DNA of 50,153 bases from Bremia lactucae. Lineage: Eukaryota; Oomycota; Peronosporomycetes; Peronosporales; Peronosporaceae. The translations under genes were made by a program, and so were the position numbers. Under the pieces are notes generated by a model. It did no database searches. It was given only the letters and a program-made list of their open reading frames with translations, and was not told where the DNA came from. This document shows, in pieces, positions 1 through 9,062 of the stretch; the first letter of the stretch is position 1; the number at the start of each line of letters is the position of its first letter. The stretch covers positions 2,975,652 to 3,025,804 of the forward strand of contig NC_090620.1 in assembly GCF_004359215.1 (NCBI RefSeq), given 5' to 3'.

Positions 1-666
1 GCTAAGCTTAAGGCCAAAGGCCAGTTACGTTCGGCATTTATGCCACAAAACGAAGAAAGGCCTAGCCGATATTTCAGTGCTTCGGTTGACCGTACAACCA
101 AGGATCGAAGCCGCACTGAGGCTTTAGATCCACCTAATCCCACGTTTAGTGGTGGGAAGCGTCGTTTGACGCGAGTTGACCCTGAGCTTGGCGCTCAAAA
201 ACGTCAACGGCGTACGGGCAATCTTGCCGAAGAGGTACCTCGAACTCCCAAGAGTTTTCAGAAGAGGGGTACCCTAGCCACTTCACCAGATACTGGTATT
301 GACCCTCACGACGACGTCGCTTTAAAAGTTTCTCCACATGAAACTGAAGGTTCCCCCGCGCATCAAGCAGCGCGGGAGGGGGCCGAAATTTCGGCGGAAG
401 CATTTGATGCTCTACGGCACGAGGTGCAACTTCTTCGTGAGGTCCTTGCTCGGGTTGAGAGCTCTTTTGAGGCGGTTCGGGACCGTCTTTCGACGCTGGA
501 GCGTCAGCAGCCTCGTTTAGAGGGCCAGCTGGACATCCTGGTGAGGATGCAGCAATCTGCGGCACGACCGCCTGTCTCGGCGCAAGCGCCTTCAAGTGCA
601 CGTGGGAATCCCGATATGGCTAAAGCAAGCCAACGAAGAACACTGGGTGTGTACGCAACTTGCTAG
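1..666 (+). CDS. Antisense ORF of element A1 (C-terminal part, coiled coil)
   Basis: This frame is open from the left edge to a stop at 664-666, and its first ATG is at 40. It runs opposite the chromodomain that A1 encodes on the minus strand. Counting from that ATG, residues 1-115 are basic and low in complexity. Residues of about 118-175 form a heptad-rich coiled coil (beginning EAFDALRHEVQLLREVL), followed by a Pro/Ala/Ser tail. A copy of the same protein segment, with frame breaks, sits opposite the integrase of A4 (31.7-32.0 kb), and a related coiled-coil ORF lies opposite the integrase of family D (48.0-49.4 kb). Such recurrence is hard to explain as a chance shadow. The function is unknown. 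The remaining doubt is whether it is translated. Confidence 0.6.
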   Translation, partial: AKLKAKGQLRSAFMPQNEERPSRYFSASVDRTTKDRSRTEALDPPNPTFSGGKRRLTRVDPELGAQKRQRRTGNLAEEVPRTPKSFQKRGTLATSPDTGIDPHDDVALKVSPHETEGSPAHQAAREGAEISAEAFDALRHEVQLLREVLARVESSFEAVRDRLSTLERQQPRLEGQLDILVRMQQSAARPPVSAQAPSSARGNPDMAKASQRRTLGVYATC

Positions 667-1000
667 GAAGGTTTAGCGTATAAGCTAGGCCCTTCTTGGC
701 CACGACCGTAAATGGTCCAATATAGCGCGGGCGCAATTTGGTCTTGAAGACCGCGGAAACCAAGTTGGTAGGTAGATTTTTAGCGTTTAGGAAACCTCGG
801 TCTCCGACATATAAGAATTAATACAGCTTCTGCATTTAATATCTGCTTGTTCTTTTGTTTGTCTTGGCTATCAGCCATCGTATCTCTTACATGTCTCAAG
901 ACACTATATCGCGTCGCGAGAAACTCGCTTATTGTTTCTGAACTTTAATAGGGCTGACATCAGCAAGCCTATCGGCTAATTCACCCCCACCAAGCCTTGA
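146..1000 (-). pseudogene. A1 integrase C-terminus and chromodomain
   Basis: The minus-strand frame 601-146 carries a chromodomain near its end: a beta strand around QYQYLVKWLGYP followed by SSENSWE, the usual aromatic-cage and W-E pattern of chromodomains fused to gypsy integrases. Between it and the integrase core (660-1000) lies the degenerate GPY/F-type C-terminal module; its end, related to SKLRTHPV, is better preserved in A3. Chromodomains of this type are thought to steer integration to marked chromatin. The frame is broken from the core by stops. The antisense ORF lies on the opposite strand. Confidence 0.8.
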
Positions 1001-1106
1001 GCCACGCAGTGGAATCCGTAACGGAACACGTGGGTGGGTAGGACCGTTTACATAGAACGGAGTAAACCTGTAGAGGCATGTACAGTGTTATTTAACGCAA
1101 ACTCCA

Positions 1107-1415
1107 CTACTGGGAGCATTGAGCTCCAGCGCTTTGGTGTCTGAGCACACACGCTGCGTAAAACGTCTTCAATGACGCGTTTGACACGTTCGTTTGACCA
1201 TCGGTCTGCGGATGGTCCGCAGTGGACATATCCAATCTGGTGCCAAGAACTCGGAATATTGATTTCCAGAATTTACCCATGAAGCGGGGATCTCGATCAG
1301 AGACAACTGCCACTGGCAAACCATGTTGTCGAAACACGCGATCGATAAATAGCTTAGCTGTACCCTCTCCATCAATGGAATCCGGCACGGCCGCTATGTT
1401 AGCCATTTTGCTCAA
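1107..1415 (-). pseudogene. A1 integrase core fragment
   Basis: This is the rve catalytic core of a Ty3/gypsy integrase. The second catalytic aspartate is in VVSDRDPRF, followed by the FWKS helix and TADHPQTDGQT. The glutamate expected shortly after QTDGQT is lost, because the frame turns into unrelated residues there, so the copy would be inactive. It is followed by RNase H and the zinc-binding module on the same strand at higher coordinates, as expected for a minus-strand pol. Confidence 0.85.
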
Positions 1416-1419
1416 TCGG

Positions 1420-2172
1420 TCAAAAAGACCACTTTACCGGAGTTACCGGCTGAATCTTTCGGTACACCGAAACAAAATCGATATTAATGGACTGCCAGCA
1501 ACCTATGAGGACGGGAAGGCTCGCCAGTGGCACAGCAGCATGCACCGAGGGTTTACTTCGTTGGCAAATCTCGCGTGTGCGAATATATGTGCTGACCCAT
1601 TTATAAAGTTTGGGCCACCAATAACTCCGGCTTATAGAACCGTAGGTCTTTTTTCTACCGAGATGACCACCAAGGACAGTATCGTGTGCCTCGTAGAGGA
1701 TTCGGTACTTCACATCCTCATCATGAGGAATAACGACACGTAAAGGGTCCGCGGCGTCTGTGCAATAAAGCAACAGGTCGTTATCGATAGACCATTGATA
1801 TAACCTTGCGCGCAAACGTGCCGGCAATTTAATATCTGAATCAGAGCTCTTTAAAGCTCGTAGCAGAGCTACACACTGTTCATCCTTAGCGTAAGCCGAA
1901 CGGATTAATTCAGGAATAGGCGACAAGATAGTCGCTAAATAAGAAAGCTCATAATCCGGCCTGCGTGATAACGCATTGGCCAAAGCATTCTGCTTCCCGG
2001 GCTTATACTTCACCTCGAAGTTGTATTCCGCAAAAACGGATAGCCATCGGGCCATTCTCTGTGAGAGATAGGGCGACTTAGTCGCCGTGCGTAATGACGC
2101 GTGATCTGTATATATCACAAACGGCTTAGAGTTGAGCAGATGAACTCTGAATTTGACAGGAGCATACTTCAT
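1420..2172 (-). pseudogene. A1 RNase H C-terminal half plus integrase zinc-binding domain
   Basis: One open frame of 250 codons joins two domains. The first part has the RNase H signature YTDHASLRTA, a Gly/Lys-rich KYKPGKQN and the conserved A-x-ALSRRPDY end. The second part is the integrase H2C2 module: YEAHDTVLGGHLGRKKT supplies both histidines, but the first cysteine of the C-x2-C pair reads REICQ, so one ligand is missing. The last 25 or so residues match the start of the integrase core, then the frame ends early. Confidence 0.88.
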
Positions 2173-2308
2173 GGCAAGTAACTCTTTGATATAATCTGGA
2201 TAGTTCTTTTCCGCAGCTTTAAGCTGTGTAGATTCGAATGCAATAACACGTATATGCCCATCAACATCTGTTTGTAACAGAGCACTGCCAATGGAAAAAT
2301 CTGATGCG

Positions 2309-3308
2309 TCACAGACGACACTGAAAGGCCAATTTGGGTTTGGCAGTGCCAGAATCGGGGCATGGTACGACTATCCTTAACTGCTCGAAAGCAAAATGTT
2401 CTGTGCTAGTCCAGCACCATTCTGTATCCTTTTTATGAAGATTAAATAATGGCCTAGCCATATCAGCGTAATTATCGCTATATTTGTGTAAATAATTGGC
2501 GAGACCCAACCACTTACGCAAATCCTTTTGGTTTTTAGGAACCGGCCAATCTACTATGGCTTTTACCTTAGCGGGATCCGCTCTAAGGCCTCGTTTTTCA
2601 ATGAAGCATCCTAAAAAAGGGATTTCGTCTGCGCCAAAAATGCATTTAGATGCATTAGCATACAATTTGTTTGTGCGCATGCACTCGAGCACTGCTCGCA
2701 AATGGTCAAAATGATTTTCCATATCCGACCGACCCTGCTCCGCACGACTATAGACAAAAATGTCATCGACATAAGCCTGTGCATAACCTCGATGAGGGCG
2801 AAACCGTTGCGTCACTAGACAATTAAATGTTGCCGGGGCGTTGGAAAGCCCTTGTGACATTACCAGCCACTCCATAACATGCCACTTGGGTGGCTAAACC
2901 GCTGTAAGCGGGATATCGCTAGCTCGCATGAGCAATTGGTAGTAACCATCGACTAAGTCCAATGCACTGTACATTGTACATCCCACCATAAAGTTCTGAA
3001 GAACATCCTTTCTAGGAATGGGGGTTTGTGCTGGTATAGTGACAGTATTAAGCTTATTATGAGCATATACAACGCGCCAATTACCATTTGGCTTTTTGAC
3101 ACAAAATGTTGGTGTAAAATGAGGTGATTTCTCTCTCGTACCATTCCAGCCTCGTGCTTAGCACGGAAGAAATCGTCAATGACGCCACACTTCTCCCTTG
3201 GTAAAGGCTATTGTCTTGTGACACATTATTTGGTTTCCGGACCAAGTCAATTTTATGACGAACAACTCTATCCGGAGGTAAAACAGATGGTAGATTATTA
3301 CGTATCAC
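2309..3308 (-). pseudogene. A1 reverse transcriptase
   Basis: The C-terminal half (2875-2309) is a continuous frame with the palm motif MSQGLSNAPATFN, the catalytic YVDDIFVYS and the thumb/connection segment ending in WLGLANYLHKY. The N-terminal half (3308-2880) is split between frames. Similar but differently broken frames occur in A2 and A3, and YVDD in A1 corresponds to FDD in those copies. The RT core is certain, and the gene is dead. Confidence 0.88.
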
Positions 3309-3361
3309 ATCTTGGAATTCCTAAATCAAGGAATAATAGGGATCCGTAGGACATCTAAGGA

Positions 3362-4100
3362 TTGATGACCCATTTTTGCCCACTAAGTGCAGCTTTTGTG
3401 TCATCCAGGACAGCTTCGTCTAGAAGTGACGATGAGATCAACTCAACCATAGGTCGAATGGCCACCATTTCAGATAAGTCTCCAGCCTTTAAGGCTCGGC
3501 CGCACTCATCAATAGACATTTCGTCTTGCTCTAAAAGAGCATGTTACGAAGGGATTGCCGCAAGGCTAACTTCTCCCTCAATGTTACCGGTTACACCATT
3601 TACAAGCGTATGTAATTGCTCACTCGTATCACTCTGTGAGGGTATACACGCTTCGTGTCCATCCTGTCTTGGGCTGAAGACAATGCGCCTCTTATAGGCC
3701 GGGATATTCACGTCCCCGGGTTTTCCATCCTGTATTGGTTCTATTCAAGACATAGTGTATAATTTGACATTCGACAAGGAGTTAGGTAACGCAACTTCCT
3801 TATCTAGCGAATGTTTACGTGTCGCTTCAAGTGAATTAGAAGGGTTTGACCCAAAATGCCCTGGCGAATCGCCAATAGTGTCACAATTGACACTCAGTAT
3901 GGTGCCACCTCGGCCGACCACACTCGGTGGACTTAGACGTGCCACTCTACATATCTCAGGGAAATTGCACCCTTGAGGTCCAGGCGAACCGCCAGCAGTG
4001 TTACTACTGACACTTAGTATGGTGCCACCTCGGCCGACCATACTCGGTGGACTTAGACGTGCCAGTCCACGTATCTCAGAGATATTGCACCCTTAATGAT
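3362..4100 (-). repeat. A1 protease-RT linker with two 40-residue tandem repeats
   Basis: Between retropepsin and RT lies a long linker that I cannot assign to a known domain. It contains two tandem copies (about 3861-3980 and 3981-4097) of a 120-base unit encoding about 40 residues with the core SPPSVVGRGGTILSV. A2 has one unit and A3 three to four. The rest of the linker is recognisable in all three copies (for example AAIPSLHALLE-like and MSIDECGR-like stretches), so it is a family trait. Confidence 0.75.
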
Positions 4101-4279
4101 TCGCCCTTAGGCCAACAATACTTTCAGCATTCAGTGAATCGTTATAACAACGAGTGTCACTCGACGGAGTGCGTGCCGTTCCACTTATTTTTGCAGAGTC
4201 GGGCTCAAAATTAATGTTTTTTTAACATTAGAGTTTATTAACTCAGACATGCCATTGTCTTAAACACTGACAGACTCAT

Positions 4280-4906
4280 TCAATGATCCGCGCCAATAGC
4301 GCTTTTGTTGCCTAGCAAAGGTGGATTCATGACTCTCCAAAACTTTGCTAGAAACATTGCGCGTGGCGCCTTAGGTCTTAGACCTCCAATCAATACATGG
4401 CTCATGGTGTTGTAACCAGGCCATACCAAGGATGAGATCATATCGCAAATCAGAATCAAGGACGAGACAGCGTTCCATACTGTCAAAGTCCGAAAACTTT
4501 ATACCTAAGTTCATTGAAACTTTGGGAACAGTGACACGAGTCCCAGTCGCTAAGCGAACAGAGATTGTATCACTTTTATGCGCTTCAAGCGCCTCAATGT
4601 ATTGTTGTCTTCCTTCAAAGGAAAGACGTCGAGCATAATTGAAGACGCTGCTGAGTCAATTAAAATTGGTCACGGCTTATCAAAGCCCTTTACAGTCGCT
4701 TGAGCAACTAGCAAGCCAGGCTTGTACTCTCGCCTCGTGCCATTAAGCACCGAGCTAATAGGGGCTAGATTCTGTTTACTCTCACCTCCTTGAGGTTCAA
4801 TAGAGCCTAGTTTTTCCCCATAAGGGCACCCCGCACCTACTGGGTATCGACGTTTTCCCGCACCGTACCAGATTTCTGGTACAGGTTGGAATTGGTGGTC
4901 TTTCAA
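4280..4906 (-). pseudogene. A1 retropepsin region
   Basis: Near 4655-4670 the minus strand encodes ILIDSAAS, the position of the retropepsin catalytic D-S/T-G. In this copy the glycine is alanine. Downstream, at 4400-4480, is the segment that ends the fold (related to LIFGMAWFEHHEPWIDW, best seen in A3). The upstream frame 4906-4670 carries the gag-protease junction (EIWYGAGKRRYPVGAG). Several frameshifts break the region. Confidence 0.75.
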
Positions 4907-5840
4907 GCTTTACGCATATTTCGTAGGGGACAACCCGGTCGTAAAGGCTTCGTGCATCCGCACATATAACATCTTCGGATGTTCTTGTGCTGTTCTTCAG
5001 CCTAAAATGCCTCTACTCGTTCCACGACGAGGCTTAGATCCGTGGGTTCCGGTCTATTTGACGGTACCCATGTGCTCAAAGAGCTTGTTCGATAAACAGG
5101 CGTGCTAACGCGAGCTGGCTTAAAGTCGAACTCAGCGCGCAGCGCTCTGGCAACTGCCTCTTCAAAAGTATCAGGATGGGACCGAAAATTTCCGTAAGTG
5201 ACATGCCCTCATTGAGAGTTCCATATAAACTGTTACGACAATTGCTTCTTGCACCGGGTCATGATGCATAGATGCAACGAGGGTCCTCAACTCCTGGACG
5301 TAGTCCCCTAGGGTTTGTTTACCCTGTCGAGTCGCTAGGAGCCGTGCTCGCATGGAAAAGCCTGATCAGGTAGTAAAAACATACTAGTCATTTGCTGTTT
5401 TAGCGAATCCCACGAAGAAAAAGCGTCTTGTACGATAGTGCCCACTCCATGACTCTACCTCCGAATTTGGAAATGGCCTTGGCCACCTTTTGCCCTTCTG
5501 TCAAGAACAAGGCGGAATCAATGGACATCTCCTTCTGCTTAATTCAAAACGAGAGAATTTCTCCCTCTTTTCCCTCAAATGTCTTCACATTGACAGCTAG
5601 ATGGCGAGCCTTCGGCTCTGAATCAGGTACAGAGATGTACCGGGTTGGCATAGATACCGCTAAGTGATCTTGTACCTGACCGATCAGGGAGGCTTCGTAT
5701 GGCATGACGGCTTCAAGCCTTGCATGCAGGACCTCTGGTCCCTGGGAGATAACAAATTCCACGTGTTTAAGCCCAAATAAGGTTTTGAGCTTGTCATAAG
5801 CGGCGCGTTGCGCTTCTGACAGTTCTGGAACCTCTTCCAT
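4907..5840 (-). pseudogene. A1 gag
   Basis: The start is the ATG complementary to 5838-5840, giving [19 protein letters not shown]3 starts at the equivalent place. The N-terminal 98 residues are open, then the frame breaks. A capsid-like stretch (RARLLATRQGKQTLGDYVQELRTL split over 5353-5171) matches the retrotransposon gag family, and the zinc-knuckle region near 4960-4990 is decayed. It lies 60 bases downstream of the 5' LTR, as usual. Confidence 0.8.
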
Positions 5841-5880
5841 TTCAGTGAGAAATTAGTTTTGTAAAGACTCAAGCGTAGAT

Positions 5881-5898
5881 TGGCTACTAGTGCTACCA
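5881..5898 (-). other. A1 primer binding site
   Basis: Two bases after the LTR end (CTACA), the minus strand reads TGGTAGCACTAGTAGCC. This starts with TGG, complementary to a tRNA CCA tail, at the place expected for a minus-strand primer binding site. A3 has a diverged form (TGGTCGTACTAAG). The E-2 LTR is followed by the same TGGTAGCACTA, so both families seem to use the same primer. The tRNA was not identified. Confidence 0.55.
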
Positions 5899-5900
5899 GG

Positions 5901-6222
5901 TGTAGCGGAGCTACCTCGCTTTTGAAGTCAGAGGAAGAATTATAGACTCAGAGAGTCTCTTAGTTCTATAGAACTAATGGGTTTAACAACTCAGGGAGTT
6001 GTACAAGTTATTAAAGCTTAATGAATCCTAGTTCAAGGGATTCAGGGTTTCGTAGTACCAAGTGGCAACTAGTGACCCAGAGCATATACCTTAGAAAGGC
6101 TTCTTTCTCTTACAGATCACTGCACACGCCAGATTTATATCTGGCAGCGACCACATTTGTTACTAATAATAAATGGAAATTAAGGAATTAACTATTTTTA
6201 AAATATTTAAAATAGTTCATCA
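5901..6222 (-). repeat. LTR_A of A1 (5' LTR, outer end truncated)
   Basis: Aligns along its length with LTR_A at 13050-13442, 30529-30993 and 40483-40809. The inner end is CTACA. It contains the palindrome around a TATAAA core (near 6126-6150). Homology to the other LTRs stops near 6222. Confidence 0.85.
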
Positions 6223-6462
6223 CTAAAATCGCAAGTATGATAGGTAACATATGCGGCGTTAAACCTACGGGTTCCAATTTGACAACCAAAGAGGTTGATG
6301 TGTACGAATGGGGCACACATCGGTTGGAGAACCGGTACATACTTTTTCCATAAGAAAATTGCTATTTGGCTAAATCCGATTGAATTATTCAGTTCTAACA
6401 AAAAAAACGCTCATTTCCTGCGAGCCATCTTAGCAACCTAGTCCTGACGGCATCTTTCGTGC
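6223..6462. other. Junk between A1 and the unknown ORF; short LTR_A start
   Basis: No gene seen. At about 6308-6340 a short stretch resembling the first bases of LTR_A (GGGCACACATCGGTTGG) lies in plus orientation, opposite to A1. It is probably a scrap of another insertion. Confidence 0.4.
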
Positions 6463-6891
6463 ATGCTACGGACGACTGTTTTTTTGCGCAGGAACACATC
6501 CACTAAGTGCTGCATTTCGAGCTTCGTATCTCGACCAAGTCTGTGCAATACGTTCCAGCCAATGCTCGCTCTACACCGACGTGTTACCGTAGCCGAGCAG
6601 CAAGTGCGAAAACACCACTACGACCGCTTTGACAGTCGCCACGAGGACTACCATGTCGGGCGACATGGTAGTTTTCGGTCCATGAATAACACAATTACCG
6701 TCGGCTAGATGCGTACACGTGGGCCGCTTCCGAGACACCTGGCAGCGCAGTTCATGAAGACTATGCTGACGCACTTTACCACCTCCACGCAGCATTTGCT
6801 GGATGAACGGTACTTTACGCTGCTCCCTACTGTGTTGAGTCACGCGACCATTGATCTCATGAGGGGCCAATATGCTCAGCTACTAGCTTAA
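6463..6891 (+). pseudogene. Unrecognised ORF interrupted by one stop
   Basis: A frame of about 143 codons runs from an ATG at 6463 to a stop at 6889-6891 and is interrupted once by TAG (6706-6708); both halves are in the same frame. The protein is rich in His, Arg and Thr, and shows no motif, signal peptide or membrane segment that I recognise. The opposite strand is also open over 99 codons (6870-6571), so strand is uncertain. It is not related to the retroelements here. It could be a relic of a host gene carried with the effector block. Confidence 0.3.
6647..6672. repeat. Perfect 12-bp inverted repeat with 2-base loop
   Basis: ACTACCATGTCG, GG, then its exact complement. It lies inside the unrecognised ORF. 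A role is not evident. Confidence 0.5.
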
Positions 6892-7627
6892 ATTATGCAA
6901 GTGTACCCCAATATCGCACGAATTTCATAAGTTTCTTGCCAGTGTGTAAAAAGCAAATCCCCGCAGCATCTGTCATCAAGAAGACTCCCTTGGGGAGCAA
7001 CGTCGTGACATCTTTGAACATGTCATGGTGTCCTAACTCTTCTAAACCACATTAGCGTTGGTCAAAGCGTCCTAGTTTCTAAAATTAGCCGTGCCAGATC
7101 ATTGAGATCCCGTGTAGAGTATAGAACCTTGTCAGGTTCAAACTATAACATAGGCACGAGGAGATTGCGAGATACGATATACTGGTGTTTCCTCTACACT
7201 AGCTCGAGGGGGTACGCACTTGCTTCGAGTCTTTTGCAACACGTCTGAGCGCACTATTCAAAAAAACGTCATGGTTCTCAATGCAACACGCAAATTACAG
7301 AAGTTTGCGTTTTATACACAATGCCAACAATCTCCTAATCTGTTCGTTTATCGTCATGCTGTACATAATGGTATTCACAACAAGCAAATATTGCCACGAT
7401 GACACCGACTCTTTGTGTTGTTACCAATAAACGTCGCAAACGTTGCTTTATCATACAAGAAGGTGACTTATCGACAGAGCATTACGTACAGAAGTGAAGG
7501 CTATCATCGGGAATGGCCTATTTCGAACCAGGACACGAAACCACAAATGAATTGTTTTTTATGGCCTAGAATTTGTTGCATGTCTCTCCCAATATCCAGA
7601 CTTTGGCTTTTGTTTACTTTGTCCGAA

Positions 7628-7637
7628 TGATCGATCA
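7628..7637. promoter_or_regulatory. Palindrome TGATCGATCA upstream of the effector
   Basis: A perfect 10-base palindrome about 190 bases before the ATG. The same site, or a one-base variant, lies at a similar distance before the other three effector copies (14992-15001, 29954-29963, 39620-39629), although much around it has diverged. A regulator binding site is an inference. Confidence 0.4.
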
Positions 7638-7768
7638 CGGAGTTGTGCACTAATTGCAAACAAGTGCCATTCATATACCCCATCCGTGCTTTGATCACAC
7701 ATCCTCGATGCACTCAGTTGTTTTTTTGCATTAATTCCAGCAATAGACTTCTCAACGAACATCGAATT

Positions 7769-7775
7769 TCATTGT
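7769..7775 (+). promoter_or_regulatory. Candidate oomycete initiator (TCATTGT)
   Basis: Fits the loose oomycete initiator pattern YCAYTYY about 50 bases before the ATG. A matching TCATTTG lies 41-47 bases before the other intact effector ATG. Transcription start is inferred only. Confidence 0.35.
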
Positions 7776-7825
7776 GTTACTTTCCTTCTACCCCTGCGAC
7801 TCCTGAAGCTGACACGACCGACGTC

Positions 7826-8266
7826 ATGAATCTTATCCGCGCCATGTTTGTAGCCGCCCTTGTTGCATGCACTCGTAATGGGGTGCACGCTAAAGCCTCG
7901 GAAGCAGATCTCGTTACGCTACTGACCACCAACAGTGAGATAGTAACTTCGCAGCGGCTACTCAGAACCAGCGCGGAGCCGGACGACAACGACGAACGTG
8001 CCATCAATATTCCTTTCATTACCAATTATAATCAACGTACCAGAATCAAGGCTCCTCTCAAAGAGCTAAAAAAAGATTCAAACATCCTTTCGAATGTGAA
8101 GCAGCGACTTGCTCTTGAGAGGGTAGTGAGGAAGGAGATATATAATCGTGGAGGCTATCAAAATGCTAAGAAAGTGTTGGAAGAGACTGACGTGAACGAT
8201 CCTGGAAGGGCGATACTAAATTCTCACGTAAATCTTTACAAATGGTTTCATAATGTCGACAAGTAA
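7826..8266 (+). CDS. Secreted RXLR-EER effector, intact
   Basis: A 146-residue protein. Residues 1-22 are a signal peptide (hydrophobic MFVAALVA core, likely cleavage after VHA). RLLR at 44-47 is the RXLR host-translocation motif, followed by an acidic DDNDER (53-58) as the EER-type motif. The rest (60-146) is a charged helical C-terminal domain; VRKEI and NDPGRAIL match the corresponding VKKEI and GDPAKAKL of the 39801 gene, so the two are paralogues. A longer frame opens upstream, but the ATG at 7826 is preferred because all four family members start there behind the conserved stretch CTCCTGAAGCTG. Proteins of this class are secreted by Phytophthora-type pathogens and act inside plant cells on defence. 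The target is unknown. The stop codon is embedded in GTAAGT, a splice-donor-like sequence. Confidence 0.9.
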   Translation: MNLIRAMFVAALVACTRNGVHAKASEADLVTLLTTNSEIVTSQRLLRTSAEPDDNDERAINIPFITNYNQRTRIKAPLKELKKDSNILSNVKQRLALERVVRKEIYNRGGYQNAKKVLEETDVNDPGRAILNSHVNLYKWFHNVDK

Positions 8267-8628
8267 GTCGATATGCAATCTAAGTCGAGTTTTAGATTTG
8301 GCTTTGATGATTTTTCGTTTCCATTTTCTTTTGCTTTATCCTCTTGCAATATCTTTGTCATCAACCGTGCTCCTTATTGAGTGTAACATTCCTTGTCGAC
8401 GTCGAATGCTCTTTGTTTTGTTGCACAGTCCTCGTTAAGCGTGGCGTAAGACTCTTACCAACGACAAGAGATTGCATTCTCGTACTACCGAATTTCCTCG
8501 GAAGGCCTCCATCTCTAGTTATGTAGTGTAATGATCATGCTTTCTTTTGATGCAATTTATCCAAAGCCATTGATTTAATTTGAAGCTTTCGCTTATTAAA
8601 GTCGGCATCTGTGCAGATTGCCCCGCAA

Positions 8629-8870
8629 TGCGCTGCAACTGGCTAAAGTTGCCCTAATGTTACACAGTCCCCGATAAGTACACTTTGTGCACTTCAAAGG
8701 ATGGTCAATTACTTAAAAAAGTAACAAGACCTATAACTTGGCTGTGGTTCACATTGTGACCCACCCCTTGTGTATGTGATGCACGTAGGTGCATTCACAT
8801 TAGGAGGGATGACGCCTAGCGTCATCCGTTACGCGAGGTATCTAGAAATACATGCTGGCTGTAATGTGGC
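8629..8870 (+). repeat. LTR_C fragment
   Basis: Matches the first half of LTR_C at 47278-47819 (reverse) and 24403-24917: TGCAACTGGCTAAAGTTGCCC start, the CACAGTCCCCGATAAGTACAC stretch, and a single GGATGACGC..GCGTCATCC palindrome near 8807. It is cut off by LTR_A of element A2. Confidence 0.8.
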
Positions 8871-8874
8871 ACAC

Positions 8875-9035
8875 ATCCGTTGGAGAACCGTTGTTGTGGT
8901 ACATTTACTTTTTGGGTAAAATACCCTTTTATCTAATCTTAAAATAGTTGGTTATTTAAATCCCATTTATTATGGGTACCAAATGTGGTCGCCACCAGAT
9001 ATAAATCTGGCGGCCAAAATATTTATTTTAGTAGC
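8875..9035 (+). repeat. LTR_A of A2 (5' LTR, truncated)
   Basis: Holds the first part of LTR_A, including the TATAAA palindrome at about 8988-9014, then jumps straight into mid-gag. The second half of the LTR, the primer binding site and the gag start were deleted. Confidence 0.82.
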
Positions 9036-9062
9036 TAGGGTCTCCTTTTTTGGATTCAGCAG

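Larger units (their letters stand above)
1..6222 (-). mobile_element. Ty3/gypsy element A1 (chromodomain family A), degenerate
   Basis: Reading leftward from the 5' LTR, the order is gag, retropepsin, repeat-bearing linker, reverse transcriptase, RNase H, integrase and chromodomain, which is the Ty3/gypsy order. The coding parts are broken into several frames, so the copy cannot make a full polyprotein. The 3' LTR lies beyond the left edge. The copy closely matches A2 and A3 in this window, and this match was used to place its domain borders. Family membership is certain from the domains; the exact outer end of the LTR is not. Confidence 0.93.
6900..8440 (+). repeat. Duplicated block carrying an effector gene (partner 38940-40470)
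   Basis: Stretches of clear but imperfect identity with 38940-40470 occur in the same order: ACGAATTTCA(T/C)(A/G)AGT near 6920 and 38990, GTGACATCTTT near 7005 and 39050, GAGGAGATTG near 7158, the effector gene itself, and CATTCCTTGTCGACGTCGAAT at 8389 and 40403. Downstream in both, retroelement LTRs break the homology. This is a segmental duplication of a host segment, and the partner ORFs have diverged. Confidence 0.75.

Noticed and set aside
1222..1743. 173-codon plus-strand frame
   Set aside because: Shadow of the A1 integrase. The equivalent strand in A2 and A3 is broken and shows no conserved protein, unlike the antisense ORF at 1-666.
6308..6365. Separate plus-strand LTR_A insertion
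   Set aside because: Only the first few dozen bases match. Too little to call an insertion of its own.
7643..7825. Upstream extension of the effector frame to an ATG at 7643
   Set aside because: The extension is not open in the other copies and would bury the signal peptide. The ATG at 7826 is shared by the family.
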